Under the pieces are notes generated by a model that saw only the letters and a list, made by a program, of their open reading frames with translations, was not told the origin of the DNA and searched no databases. The position numbers and the translations under genes were made by a program. From an uncultured bacterium (GTDB lineage: Bacteria > Bacillota > Clostridia > Oscillospirales > Ruminococcaceae): a stretch of DNA of 64,000 bases. Each line of letters starts with the position of its first letter. Positions within the stretch are counted from its first letter, which is position 1. Location: NCBI GenBank assembly GCA_934875375.1, contig CAKXHL010000004.1, positions 62,001 to 126,000 on the forward strand. The letters are read 5' to 3'. Positions 52,763-62,253 of the stretch are shown here, piece after piece.

Positions 52763-53672
52763 CATGCATTGCGATACCCTGTTGGGCGGTAATCGCAACC
52801 ATTGGGATCTGGTCAACGATCAGATGCACATTTCTCTGGATAAACTGGGCGCTTTTGAACATTATGTCCAGTGCTTTGCTATTTTTATCCCGGATCAGTT
52901 TCGTGGACAGGATGCGATTGATTTTTACGATCGGACTTTCGCGTATTACAAAGCTCAGACCGAGAAATATGCGGACCGGATGGAATGGGCGCACAATGGA
53001 AAGGAACTGGCTCAAGCGAAAAAACCGATTACCGGCATTCTAACCATCGAGGGAGGCTGCGCGCTGGCAGGAGATATCAGCCGAGTGAAGCTGTTGAAAG
53101 AGCAGGGTGTTGCCATGATGACGTTAACCTGGAACGGACCCAATGAGTTGGGCTGCGGCACCAGCAAGAATGAAGGGTTGACAGATTTTGGCAAAGCTGC
53201 GATCAAAGAGATGGAGAAAGTCGGCATGCTGGTAGATTTGTCCCACATTTCAGACGCTGGTTTTGACGATGCTTGCTCAGTAGCAACGAAACCGTTGATT
53301 GCCAGCCACTCGAATTCCCGTGCAGTTTGCGGTCATATCCGCAATGTAACCGACGAGCAGTTTAAAGAATATGTCAAACGCGGTGGTTTGGTGGGATTGA
53401 ATTATTCCAAAGATTTCATTTGTGACGATCCGGAAAAAGCAGATTTCGATTGGCTGTACCGGCATATTGAGCATTTCCTGAGTTTGGGTGGGGAAAAAGT
53501 CGTAGCACTGGGCTCTGATTTTGACGGTACGCATGTGCCGGAATGCTTAAGCTCGGTGGAAAAAAATGCTGATTTTTACGAGTATCTGCTGAAAAAGAAT
53601 TTGAATGAGGATTTGGTTCGGGATATTTTCTTTGAAAACGCAAACCGTGTATTCCAGGAGTATGTCCTGTAA
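52749..53672 (+). CDS. Membrane dipeptidase (M19 family)
   Basis: The 307-residue zinc peptidase begins MKAFDMHCDTLLGG, where HCD holds the first ligands. It has LTIEGG (metal-bridging Glu), the VDLSHISDAG and ASHSNSRAVCGHIRN His motifs, and GSDFDGTH. Renal-dipeptidase homologues hydrolyse dipeptides, including D-amino acid ones. Despite the family name it has no signal peptide or anchor, so it is probably cytoplasmic. It overlaps the yraN end by 14 bases. Confidence 0.94.
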   Translation: MKAFDMHCDTLLGGNRNHWDLVNDQMHISLDKLGAFEHYVQCFAIFIPDQFRGQDAIDFYDRTFAYYKAQTEKYADRMEWAHNGKELAQAKKPITGILTIEGGCALAGDISRVKLLKEQGVAMMTLTWNGPNELGCGTSKNEGLTDFGKAAIKEMEKVGMLVDLSHISDAGFDDACSVATKPLIASHSNSRAVCGHIRNVTDEQFKEYVKRGGLVGLNYSKDFICDDPEKADFDWLYRHIEHFLSLGGEKVVALGSDFDGTHVPECLSSVEKNADFYEYLLKKNLNEDLVRDIFFENANRVFQEYVL

Positions 53673-53705
53673 ACCGTTTAGTGAAACGCCAAAGGAGTGA
53701 AAAGG

Positions 53706-55202
53706 GTGCAGTATCAAAGCACAAGAGATAAAACGCAGAAAGTTTCGGCCAGCCGAGCTATTTTACAGGGCCTTTCTGCCGAAGGTGGACTGTTTGTCCC
53801 GGAACAACTGCCCAAATTTTCTGAGCAGCATCTGGAAAAAATGGTCAGCCAAGACTATATTCGGCGCGCACAGAAAATTTTGGAAGAATTTTTGTCAGAT
53901 TTTTCCAATGAAGAAATTGAAAGTTGTTTGAAAGGCGCTTATGATGCGAAAAAATTCTCGGGCTCTCAGATCGCACCGCTGTCCAAACTGGGAGAGAACG
54001 CATATCTGCTGGAATTATGGCACGGACCGACCTGCGCTTTTAAGGACATGGCTTTGCAGTTACTGCCCCGTCTTATGACCGTCTCCATGCAGAAATCTGG
54101 AGACGGAAAGGAAATTGTAATTTTGGTAGCTACGTCCGGTGATACGGGTAAGGCAGCGTTGGAGGGTTTCTGTAATGTACCTGGTATCCGAATTGTGGTA
54201 TTTTATCCCGAAGAAGGGGTAAGCCCTTTGCAAAAGCTGCAGATGGCTACACAAGAAGGAGAAAATGTTTTTGTCGCGGCGATTCAGGGGAATTTTGACG
54301 ATGCCCAAAGCGGCGTAAAAAAACTATTTTGTGATCCACAGATAGCAACGGCGCTTCAAAAACAAAACCGTGTGTTTTCCAGCGCCAATTCCATTAACTG
54401 GGGACGGTTGCTGCCACAGATTGTTTACTATGTCAGCGCTTACTGTGACTTAGTGCGGGATGAGCAGATTGCACTGGGAGATCCTATCAATGTTTGTGTG
54501 CCCACTGGGAATTTTGGAAATATTCTGGCGGCTTACTATGCCAAACAAATGGGGCTTCCCATTCACAAATTGATTTGTGCATCCAATAAAAATAACGTGC
54601 TGACGGATTTCATCAGCACCGGTACGTATGATCGGAACCGGCCGTTTTATCCTACGACCTCTCCTTCTATGGATATTCTGATCTCCAGCAATTTGGAGCG
54701 GCTTTTATTCCATCTGGCGGACGAGGATGACTCCATTGTGCGCCAGCTGATGGAAGATTTAAAAAACGAAGGACGGTATACCGTTCCCCAGCAGGTTTTA
54801 TCCCGCTTGCAGGCAGATTTCGCTGGCGGCTTTAGCGATGAAGAGGAGACCGCCGCTACCATTAAACGGCTGTTTGATACCTATTCCTATTTATGCGATA
54901 CGCATACTGCGGTGGCGGTTTCTGTCCATGAAGACTACTGTGCCCGGACAGGAGACGATACCAAGACAGTGATTGCTTCTACGGCAAACCCTTTCAAATT
55001 CCCGCATGCAGTGCTGACAGCGCTGGGCGGAAAAACACAAGGGGCAGACGAGTTTGAAATTGCTCAAAAACTGGAAGAAATTTCTGGCTGCGAGATGCCA
55101 AATCAACTGGCGGGACTGCGGGAAAAGACAGTTCGTTTTACGGAGACTTTTTCCAAAAATCGAATGGATGACGCGCTGACAAAGGCATTGCAAAACGTTT
55201 GA
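53706..55202 (+). CDS. thrC: Threonine synthase
   Basis: The 498-residue PLP enzyme turns O-phosphohomoserine into threonine. It is of the longer fungal/Gram-negative type. The N-terminal motif is AILQGLSAEGGLFVPE, and the Schiff-base Lys lies in GPTCAFKDMALQLLPR. The phosphate-binding loop ATSGDTGKAALEGF and NSINWGRLLPQ are present. The start is GTG 53706 behind AAAGGAG (53691-53697); an earlier GTG overlaps that site. A terminator follows. Confidence 0.95.
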   Translation: MQYQSTRDKTQKVSASRAILQGLSAEGGLFVPEQLPKFSEQHLEKMVSQDYIRRAQKILEEFLSDFSNEEIESCLKGAYDAKKFSGSQIAPLSKLGENAYLLELWHGPTCAFKDMALQLLPRLMTVSMQKSGDGKEIVILVATSGDTGKAALEGFCNVPGIRIVVFYPEEGVSPLQKLQMATQEGENVFVAAIQGNFDDAQSGVKKLFCDPQIATALQKQNRVFSSANSINWGRLLPQIVYYVSAYCDLVRDEQIALGDPINVCVPTGNFGNILAAYYAKQMGLPIHKLICASNKNNVLTDFISTGTYDRNRPFYPTTSPSMDILISSNLERLLFHLADEDDSIVRQLMEDLKNEGRYTVPQQVLSRLQADFAGGFSDEEETAATIKRLFDTYSYLCDTHTAVAVSVHEDYCARTGDDTKTVIASTANPFKFPHAVLTALGGKTQGADEFEIAQKLEEISGCEMPNQLAGLREKTVRFTETFSKNRMDDALTKALQNV

Positions 55203-55212
55203 ACCCAAAAAT

Positions 55213-55250
55213 GCGGCGGAAAAGACTAAGAGCCCTTTCCGCCGTTTTCT
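55213..55250 (+). terminator. Terminator of thrC
   Basis: CGGCGGAAA (55213-55221) pairs with TTTCCGCCG (55236-55244) and is followed by TTTTCTT. Confidence 0.75.
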
Positions 55251-55278
55251 TATCCAATATGGGAAAGGAGAAGTGCCG

Positions 55279-55992
55279 ATGAGCCTTTTTGCGATCGGAG
55301 ATCCACATCTGTCCTTTGGGTGCCAGAAACCGATGGACATTTTTAAAGGCTGGGAAAATCATGCGGTGCGGCTGGAAAAAAACTGGAAGGATACAGTAGA
55401 AAAAGAGGATACAGTTGTGTTGCCAGGAGATATTTCCTGGGCGATGAATTTCGAAGAACTGCTGCCGGACTTTCAGTTCCTGCACAGCCTGCCGGGAAAA
55501 AAAGTGATTTTAAAAGGAAATCATGACTATTGGTGGGCAACCAGGAATAAAATGGATCAGTTTTTACTGCGAAACGGATTAGACAGTATAGAAGTGCTCC
55601 ATAATAGTTGTATCTGCGCGGAAGGATTTCGTCTGTGTGGTACCCGTGGCTGGCTATTTGAAAATGGGCAACCCCACGACGAGAAGGTTCTGGCCCGGGA
55701 AGCAGGCCGCCTGAGAATTTCCTTAGAGGCTGCAAAGGAAAAAGAAGGAGAACTGCTGGTTTTTCTGCACTATCCGCCCATTTTTGGTCAGGAAGTGAAT
55801 CTTCCGATTTTGGAAACATTATTGGAATTTGATGTTCGTCGGGTGTATTATGGGCACATTCATGCAAGCGGATGCTCTTATGCGCTCAATGGTGTTTATC
55901 AAGGAATTGATTTTCGGCTCATTTCCGGTGATTTTTTATATTTTAATCCGATAAAAATTGAAAAAAGCACGGAAAAATCACAGCTTTTTTAG
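55279..55992 (+). CDS. Metallophosphoesterase
   Basis: The 237-residue protein has the calcineurin-like phosphoesterase metal motifs in order: GDPH, PGDISW, KGNHDYWW, FLHYPP and YGHIHASG. ATG at 55279 has AAAGGAG eight bases upstream. The substrate is unknown; related Firmicutes proteins (UPF/YkuE-like) are mostly uncharacterised. It stands alone between thrC and tig. Confidence 0.9.
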   Translation: MSLFAIGDPHLSFGCQKPMDIFKGWENHAVRLEKNWKDTVEKEDTVVLPGDISWAMNFEELLPDFQFLHSLPGKKVILKGNHDYWWATRNKMDQFLLRNGLDSIEVLHNSCICAEGFRLCGTRGWLFENGQPHDEKVLAREAGRLRISLEAAKEKEGELLVFLHYPPIFGQEVNLPILETLLEFDVRRVYYGHIHASGCSYALNGVYQGIDFRLISGDFLYFNPIKIEKSTEKSQLF

Positions 55993-56040
55993 AGGAAACG
56001 ACGAAACGGAAAAAATTATCAAATTCGTAACAATTCATTC

Positions 56041-56070
56041 TTGGCAAACCCCTTTTTGACATGCTATAAT
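56041..56070 (+). promoter_or_regulatory. Promoter of tig
   Basis: TTGGCA (56041-56046) and an extended -10 TGCTATAAT (TATAAT at 56065-56070) are 18 bases apart. Confidence 0.7.
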
Positions 56071-56142
56071 AACATAGTTAATTTGCATTCGGCACCAGGG
56101 GTTGTGTGACCCTGCGGCTGGACAGTACAGGAGGAAGTTTAC

Positions 56143-57564
56143 ATGAGCCTTGTTTCGGCTAACAAAGTGGAAACCAATACGTATGAGCTGGTGGTTTCCA
56201 TCGGCGCGGAAGATTTCAAAAAAGGAATCGACAAGATTTATAAGAAAACCGCAAAAAATATCACCGTTCCCGGTTTTCGAAAAGGGAAAGCGCCCAAAAG
56301 CGTAATTGAAAAGCTGTATGGCGAAGCCGTTTTTTATGAGGATACTGTCAACGACATGTACCCTGATGCTTATACCAAAGCAGTAGAGGAAGCGGGAATT
56401 GATCCTGTGGACCGCCCGGAAATCGAAATCACCGATGTTTCTGCAGAAGGTTTTTCTTTTACCGCAAAAGTGACGGTAAAACCGGAAGTAACAGTCAAAA
56501 AATACAAAGGTTTGAAAGCTACAAAAACACCTGTCAGCGTGAGTGATGATCAGGTGGATGAAGAAATTGCCAAGCTGCAGGAAAGAAACGGCAGAATGGT
56601 GACTGTAGAAGGCCGTGCAGCAAAAGATGGAGATAACACAATCATTGACTTTGAAGGTTTTGTAGACGATGTTCCTTTCGAAGGGGGAAAAGGTGAAAAG
56701 TTTGACCTGAAGTTGGGTTCCGGTCAGTTTATTCCCGGCTTTGAGGAGCAGATCGTGGGCAAAAATGTGGGCGAGGAATTTGACGTGAATGTCACTTTTC
56801 CGGAAGATTATCAGGCGGAAGAATTGGCGGGCAAGGCTGCTGTGTTCAAATGCAAATTGCATGAAATCAAGGAAAAAGAACTGCCGGAGCTGGATGACGA
56901 GTTTGCAAAAGACGTCAGCGAGTTTGATACTCTGGATGAATTGAAAAAGGATATCCGTGCAAAACTGACGGAAGCGGCAGAGAAAAGCGCTGAGACCGCG
57001 GTAGAAGAGCAGCTGGTAGAGCAGGTTGTAGAGAGCATGGAAGCAGAGATCCCCCAGTGCATGGTAGATCGCAAGACTGATGAAATGCTGCAGGAATTTG
57101 ATTACCGTTTGCAGTCTCAGGGTTTGAATCTGGATTTGTATATGAAATATACCGGATTTAGCGCAGATACTTTTAAGGAAACTTATAAGGAGCAGGCTCT
57201 CAATCAGGTAAAAATTCGTTTGGCTCTGGAAGAGATCGTTAAGCTGGAAAAGATTGAAGTTACCGAAGAAGAGCTGAATGCAGAGTTCGAAAAGATGGCT
57301 TCTGCTTATTCCATGGATTTAGAGAAAATCAAAGAACTGGTACCTGCTGAGGATATTAAATTGGATCTGGCAGTGAATAAAGCGATCGATTTGATTAAGT
57401 CCAGCGCGGAAGTTTCTGAAAGTGCGCCGGAGAAGAAAAAGGCTCCTGCGAAAAAGAAAGCAGCGGCAAAAGAAGAAAAAGCAGACGAAGATGGAGAAAA
57501 GAAAGCGCCTGCCAAAAAGAAAACAACAAAGAAAAAAGCGGAAGAGACCAAAGATGCTGAATAA
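56143..57564 (+). CDS. tig: Trigger factor with lysine-rich C-terminal tail
   Basis: The 473-residue chaperone binds nascent chains at the ribosome exit. The N-terminal ribosome-binding domain has the signature TVPGFRKGKAPKSVIEK. A PPIase (FKBP-like) domain follows (about 150-240; GDNTIIDFEGFVDD), then the chaperone arms. After residue ~428 a low-complexity tail rich in Lys, Ala, Pro and Glu has two copies of a KKKAPAKKK-like block and is not part of the standard fold. AGGAGG is upstream of the ATG. It begins the tig-clpP-clpX order. Confidence 0.96.
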   Translation: MSLVSANKVETNTYELVVSIGAEDFKKGIDKIYKKTAKNITVPGFRKGKAPKSVIEKLYGEAVFYEDTVNDMYPDAYTKAVEEAGIDPVDRPEIEITDVSAEGFSFTAKVTVKPEVTVKKYKGLKATKTPVSVSDDQVDEEIAKLQERNGRMVTVEGRAAKDGDNTIIDFEGFVDDVPFEGGKGEKFDLKLGSGQFIPGFEEQIVGKNVGEEFDVNVTFPEDYQAEELAGKAAVFKCKLHEIKEKELPELDDEFAKDVSEFDTLDELKKDIRAKLTEAAEKSAETAVEEQLVEQVVESMEAEIPQCMVDRKTDEMLQEFDYRLQSQGLNLDLYMKYTGFSADTFKETYKEQALNQVKIRLALEEIVKLEKIEVTEEELNAEFEKMASAYSMDLEKIKELVPAEDIKLDLAVNKAIDLIKSSAEVSESAPEKKKAPAKKKAAAKEEKADEDGEKKAPAKKKTTKKKAEETKDAE

Positions 57565-57629
57565 GCAGTCAGCTTTTCTAGGTGCCTGTGTTTTTTCCTC
57601 TTACATATTTTGAATGGGGGTAATAAACC

Positions 57630-58211
57630 ATGAGTCTGGTACCAATGGTAGTGGAACAAACAAATCGCGGCGAGCGTTCCTATGACATTTTTTCCAGATT
57701 GCTCAACGACAGAATTATAATGCTTTGTGAGGAAGTAAACGATGCCAGCGCGAGTTTGGTAGTCGCACAGCTTTTGTACTTGGAAGGACAGGACCCGGAC
57801 AAGGACATTAGCTTGTATATTAATAGCCCTGGTGGCTCTGTAACTGCTGGTTTGGCGATTTACGACACAATGCAGTATATCAAATGTGATGTTTCCACGA
57901 TCTGTATTGGTATGGCGGCTTCTATGGGTGCGTTTTTGCTTTCCTCCGGCGCCAAAGGCAAGCGTTTGGCACTGCCCAACAGTGAAATTATGATCCACCA
58001 GCCAATGGGTGGAATGCAGGGGCAGGTTACCGACATAAAAATTCATGCAGAACGGTACTTGCGTATTAAAGAAAACCTGAACAAAATGTTGGCGGACAAT
58101 ACAGGAAAACCGCTGGAGATCATCCAACGGGATACGGAACGCGACAACTTTATGTCTGCCCAGGAGGCCATGGAGTATGGCCTGATTGACAAGGTTATTA
58201 CGAACCGATAA
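57630..58211 (+). CDS. clpP: ATP-dependent Clp protease proteolytic subunit
   Basis: The 193-residue serine peptidase keeps the triad: Ser98 in GMAASMGAF, His123 in MIHQPMGG, and Asp in the DRDNFM-type region (ERDNFMSAQEA). The NSPGGSVTAG oxyanion strand is present. Fourteen copies form the chamber that works with ClpX. It follows tig by 65 bases. A terminator-like hairpin separates it from clpX. Confidence 0.97.
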   Translation: MSLVPMVVEQTNRGERSYDIFSRLLNDRIIMLCEEVNDASASLVVAQLLYLEGQDPDKDISLYINSPGGSVTAGLAIYDTMQYIKCDVSTICIGMAASMGAFLLSSGAKGKRLALPNSEIMIHQPMGGMQGQVTDIKIHAERYLRIKENLNKMLADNTGKPLEIIQRDTERDNFMSAQEAMEYGLIDKVITNR

Positions 58212-58218
58212 TATTTTG

Positions 58219-58257
58219 AATTCGTGTGGGGACATTCGGCTCCACACGAATTTTTAC
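58219..58257 (+). terminator. Terminator or attenuator between clpP and clpX
   Basis: AATTCGTGTGG (58219-58229) pairs with CCACACGAATT (58242-58252), followed by a short T run. It could reduce clpX expression relative to clpP. Confidence 0.65.
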
Positions 58258-58295
58258 CTGGTAAAAAGCAGGTGTTTGAAAAGAGGAGGAACCTT

Positions 58296-59615
58296 ATGGC
58301 AAAAAACGATGATGGCTCCAGAATGCTGCGATGTTCCTTTTGCGGCAAAACGCAGGACAAGGTGGATAAGCTGATCGCCGGTACTGGGGTGTGCATCTGC
58401 AATGAGTGCGTACAGTTGTGCAACAGCGTATTGGAGGAAGAGGGATTGTCCAGCCGCCGCAGGTCGTCAAGAGAAGAAGCGGCGGATATTACCATTCCAA
58501 AACCAGCTCAGATCAAAGAGGTGCTGGATCAGTATGTCATCGGACAGGACGCGGCCAAGAAATCTCTGTCAGTGGCAGTGTATAATCATTACAAACGAAT
58601 TTTTTTCGGTAGTGATGGCGATGTAGAGCTGAATAAAAGCAATGTTTTGTTGGTTGGCCCTACTGGAACCGGCAAAACGATGTTGGCACAAACGCTTGCG
58701 AAAACGCTGAAGGTTCCTTTTGCGGTAACAGACGCTACCACTTTGACAGAAGCTGGATATGTAGGCGAGGATGTAGAAAATATCCTGCTGAGATTGATTC
58801 AGGCTGCGGATTATGATATTGAAAAGGCCGAACGCGGGATTATTTATATTGATGAAATCGACAAAATTGCAAGAAAAAGCGAAAATCCTTCCATCACCCG
58901 TGATGTCAGCGGGGAAGGGGTGCAACAGGCGCTGTTGAAGATTTTGGAAGGTACTGTGTCCAATGTACCACCTACGGGAGGAAGAAAACATCCCCAGCAG
59001 GAGTTTATCCAGATTGATACTTCCAATATCCTGTTTATTTGCGGAGGAGCTTTTGACGGAATCGATAAAATCATTGAAAAAAGAGTCAATCAAAAATCCG
59101 GACTGGGTTTTGGTTCAGAGCTCAAAGATGCCAAAGCGAAAAATTCTGATTTGTTGCTTAGCCAGATTCTGCCGGAAGACTTGGTTAAGTTTGGTTTGAT
59201 TCCGGAATTAGTGGGCCGTATTCCGGTGGTCACTGGCCTGAAGGCTTTGGACGAGGAAGCGTTGATACGGATTTTGGTGGAACCAAAAAATGCCATTGTC
59301 AAGCAGTACCAGAAGTTATTTGAGATGGATCACATTCAGTTGACCTTTGATGCGGAAGCACTTAAAGCCATTGCTCATTTGGCGATTGAGCGGAAAAATG
59401 GCGCCAGAGGATTGCGCTCCATCATGGAGTCCATTTTATCTGAGGCCATGTTTGCCGCTCCGTCCGATGGCACAATTGAAACCTTAACGATTACGGCAGA
59501 TTGCGTAAAAGGAAAGGAAGGCCCGCGGGTCACTTATGACTTGGATCGGCCTACCACTTCTTTGACATTGCCTGCCACAAAGAAACCTCGTCCCAGGCGA
59601 GATTCCGTTTCCTAG
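58296..59615 (+). CDS. clpX: ATP-dependent Clp protease ATP-binding subunit ClpX
   Basis: The 439-residue AAA+ unfoldase starts MAKNDDGSRMLRCSFCGK behind GAGGAGG. The N-terminal zinc-binding domain uses CSFCGK and CNECVQLC. Walker A is GPTGTGKTM and Walker B is IIYIDEIDKI. The IGL-like ClpP-contact loop and sensor motifs lie further on. It unfolds tagged substrates and feeds them to ClpP. A strong terminator follows. Confidence 0.97.
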   Translation: MAKNDDGSRMLRCSFCGKTQDKVDKLIAGTGVCICNECVQLCNSVLEEEGLSSRRRSSREEAADITIPKPAQIKEVLDQYVIGQDAAKKSLSVAVYNHYKRIFFGSDGDVELNKSNVLLVGPTGTGKTMLAQTLAKTLKVPFAVTDATTLTEAGYVGEDVENILLRLIQAADYDIEKAERGIIYIDEIDKIARKSENPSITRDVSGEGVQQALLKILEGTVSNVPPTGGRKHPQQEFIQIDTSNILFICGGAFDGIDKIIEKRVNQKSGLGFGSELKDAKAKNSDLLLSQILPEDLVKFGLIPELVGRIPVVTGLKALDEEALIRILVEPKNAIVKQYQKLFEMDHIQLTFDAEALKAIAHLAIERKNGARGLRSIMESILSEAMFAAPSDGTIETLTITADCVKGKEGPRVTYDLDRPTTSLTLPATKKPRPRRDSVS

Positions 59616-59634
59616 CCAAAAGAAAGAAATTAAC

Positions 59635-59676
59635 TCCACCTTTCTTTTCCAAAAAGAAAGGTGGACTTGCTTTTTT
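59635..59676 (+). terminator. Terminator of clpX
   Basis: TCCACCTTTCTTT pairs with AAAGAAAGGTGGA, followed by CTTGC and six Ts (59671-59676). Confidence 0.85.
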
Positions 59677-59695
59677 ACAGAGATTTTAGTATAAT
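59667..59695 (+). promoter_or_regulatory. Probable promoter of lon
   Basis: TTGCTT (59667-59672) and TATAAT (59690-59695) are 17 bases apart. The -35 box overlaps the U tract of the clpX terminator. Confidence 0.65.
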
Positions 59696-59820
59696 GCAGC
59701 AAAGCAGAGCACCTGCTTTGCTGACAAAAATGAGAATTGGATAGAAATAGATTAAAAATCGGACGCGCGCCAGGAAAAGATTTGGGCAGATCCGATATCC
59801 CCAAGTAAGAAGGTGAAAAA

Positions 59821-62241
59821 ATGTCTGAATGGAAACAATATCAAATGCCGGCGGTAGCATTGCGGGGATTGGTTTTATTTCCGAAAATGATCCTGCATTT
59901 TGATGTGGGCAGAGAAAAATCCATTTTAGCACTCAATGCTGCTATGAAAGATGGAAAACGAGTATTTTTGACAGCGCAAAAAGATGTAAGAGAAGATGAT
60001 CCAAAAGAAAATGGACTTTATCAGACCGGCGTAGTGGCTGAAATCCGACAAATTTTGCGTTCTGGTGAAGAAGGCCTGAAAGTATTGGTAGAAGGGAAAT
60101 ACCGTGCTAGGATCTCGCAGGTCATCCAAAAAGAACCATACTGGGCAGTCGTCGCTGAAGAAGCTCCTCTGAAGTCCCCAACCATCCGCAGCAAAACAAT
60201 GGAAGAAGCACTTATCCGCATTGTAAAGGATTCGTTTGAAGAGTTTTGCTATCAAATGCCGAAAATGCCTAAGGAGATTATTGTCAATGTATTGGGCAGT
60301 AATGACCCGCTGTATCTTTCAGAGTACATACCCAGTAATTTGCCGCTGAAAATTGAGGATAAGCAGCGCATTTTGGAGGAAGATGTTTTGTCAAAGCGTC
60401 TGCGGCTATTGGCCCAGGCGATGGAAAAAGAAAATGATATTCTGGGGCTGGAGCACGATATCTACGACAAAGTGCGGGAGTCGATGGATAAAAACCAGCG
60501 AGAGTATTACCTTCGGGAACAGATGCGTGTTATTTCCGAAGAATTGGGCGAAGAAGAATCCGTAATGGATGAAGCGGAGGAGTACCGCCGCCGTATTGCT
60601 GCTTTAACGTTGCCACAGGAGATGTCTGAGAAATTTTACGCGGAAGCAGACCGTCTTTCCAAAATGCCGCCGAATTCGCATGAATCCAGTGTAATCCGCG
60701 GGTATTTGGATTTATGTCTGGAACTGCCGTGGAATATTTCTACCAAGGACAAAATTGATCTTTCCAAGGCAAAAGCACAACTGGACAGGGATCATTATGG
60801 ATTGACCAAAGTTAAGGAGCGCATCCTGGAAATGTTGGCGGTGCGCAAGTTGGCGCCAGATATCAAAGGACAGATCATCTGTCTGGCGGGTCCTCCTGGT
60901 GTGGGAAAAACTTCGATCGCCAAGTCGATTGCCAAATCGATGGGGCGGAAATATGCCCGTATCTCTTTGGGCGGCGTGAAAGATGAATCGGACATTCGCG
61001 GACACAGAAAAACCTATATTGGTGCTATGCCGGGCCGTATTATCAATGCGATAAAATTGGCAGGCAGTAACAATCCGCTGATTCTTTTGGATGAGGTGGA
61101 TAAGCTGGGCGGTGATTATAAAGGGGATCCATCTGCTGCACTGCTGGAAGTGCTGGATGCAGAGCAGAATGATACTTTCCGTGACCATTTTGTAGAGGTT
61201 CCGTTTGACTTAAGCCAGGTGCTATTCATTACGACTGCGAACGATGTGGGGATGATTCCGGCGCCGCTTTTGGATCGCATGGAACTGATTGAGCTCTCAA
61301 GCTATACGCGGGAGGAAAAATTCCATATCGCAAAAGAGCATCTGGTTCCCAAGCAGTTGCACCGGCATGGGCTGACAGCACGCACCTGCAAAATAGAAGA
61401 TTCAGCGATTTACGGTTTGCTGGATTATTATACCAGAGAGGCTGGCGTTCGCACGCTGGAGCGGGAAATCGCGTCTTTGTGCCGGAAAGCGGCGGAAGAG
61501 ATTGTATCGCAAAAGACAAAAAAGGTAACAATCCGTGAAAAAACGTTGTTAGATTGGATTGGACCGAAAAAGTTTTTGCCGGAAATGATCAGCCCAGTAA
61601 ATGAGATTGGCTGCGTCAACGGCTTGGCTTGGACTTCTGTCGGTGGTGAGCTTCTGCAAGCGGAAGTAGCGGCGATGGAAGGTGCCGGAAAGATCGAACT
61701 GACAGGATCGTTAGGCGATGTGATGAAAGAATCGGCCCATATTGCTGTGAGTTTGGTGCGCCGGATGGCAGATCAGTATGGGATTGAAAAAGACTTTTAT
61801 AAAACAAAGGATATTCATATCCATTTCCCCGAAGGAGCAACGCCAAAAGATGGTCCTTCTGCCGGCGTGACGATTGTAACAGCGCTGGTGTCTGCGCTTA
61901 CCGGAATACCAGTACGGCGGGAAGTGGCGATGACTGGCGAAATCAGCTTGAGAGGTAAGGTTATGCCTATCGGCGGGTTGAAGGAAAAATCCATGGCGGC
62001 CTATCGGGCAGGAATCAAAACCGTGATAATTCCCAAGGAAAATCAGCCGGATTTATCGGAGTTTGACAAGGCGGTATTGGAAGCGCTGAATTTTGTCCCA
62101 GTCGAGCGGATCGAAGAGGTACTCAAAGCAGCGCTGACCGGTCCTTCCGCTGCAGAACCAGCCCCCTCACCGGTTCCTCAGGAATTTGCACCTCCCATCA
62201 CGGCAGAAACGCGCCGCAAGCCTGCGATTATCGACTGCTGA
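59821..62241 (+). CDS. lon: ATP-dependent protease La (Lon)
   Basis: The 806-residue AAA+ protease has an N-terminal substrate domain (residues 8-205; LRGLVLFPKMILHFDVGR), a coiled linker, Walker A GPPGVGKTS near 357-365 and Walker B LILLDEVDKL. The catalytic dyad is Ser680 (KDGPSAGVT) and Lys721 (GGLKEKSMAA). It degrades damaged and regulatory proteins. The ATG follows GAAGGTG. engB starts 12 bases later, as in many Firmicutes. No CIRCE or CtsR site was found upstream. Confidence 0.97.
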   Translation: MSEWKQYQMPAVALRGLVLFPKMILHFDVGREKSILALNAAMKDGKRVFLTAQKDVREDDPKENGLYQTGVVAEIRQILRSGEEGLKVLVEGKYRARISQVIQKEPYWAVVAEEAPLKSPTIRSKTMEEALIRIVKDSFEEFCYQMPKMPKEIIVNVLGSNDPLYLSEYIPSNLPLKIEDKQRILEEDVLSKRLRLLAQAMEKENDILGLEHDIYDKVRESMDKNQREYYLREQMRVISEELGEEESVMDEAEEYRRRIAALTLPQEMSEKFYAEADRLSKMPPNSHESSVIRGYLDLCLELPWNISTKDKIDLSKAKAQLDRDHYGLTKVKERILEMLAVRKLAPDIKGQIICLAGPPGVGKTSIAKSIAKSMGRKYARISLGGVKDESDIRGHRKTYIGAMPGRIINAIKLAGSNNPLILLDEVDKLGGDYKGDPSAALLEVLDAEQNDTFRDHFVEVPFDLSQVLFITTANDVGMIPAPLLDRMELIELSSYTREEKFHIAKEHLVPKQLHRHGLTARTCKIEDSAIYGLLDYYTREAGVRTLEREIASLCRKAAEEIVSQKTKKVTIREKTLLDWIGPKKFLPEMISPVNEIGCVNGLAWTSVGGELLQAEVAAMEGAGKIELTGSLGDVMKESAHIAVSLVRRMADQYGIEKDFYKTKDIHIHFPEGATPKDGPSAGVTIVTALVSALTGIPVRREVAMTGEISLRGKVMPIGGLKEKSMAAYRAGIKTVIIPKENQPDLSEFDKAVLEALNFVPVERIEEVLKAALTGPSAAEPAPSPVPQEFAPPITAETRRKPAIIDC

Positions 62242-62253
62242 AGGAGAGAGCCC

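Noticed and set aside
59926..59936. Half of a CIRCE-like element (TTAGCACTC) near lon
   Set aside because: It lies inside the lon coding sequence and the matching inverted half is absent, so it is coincidental.
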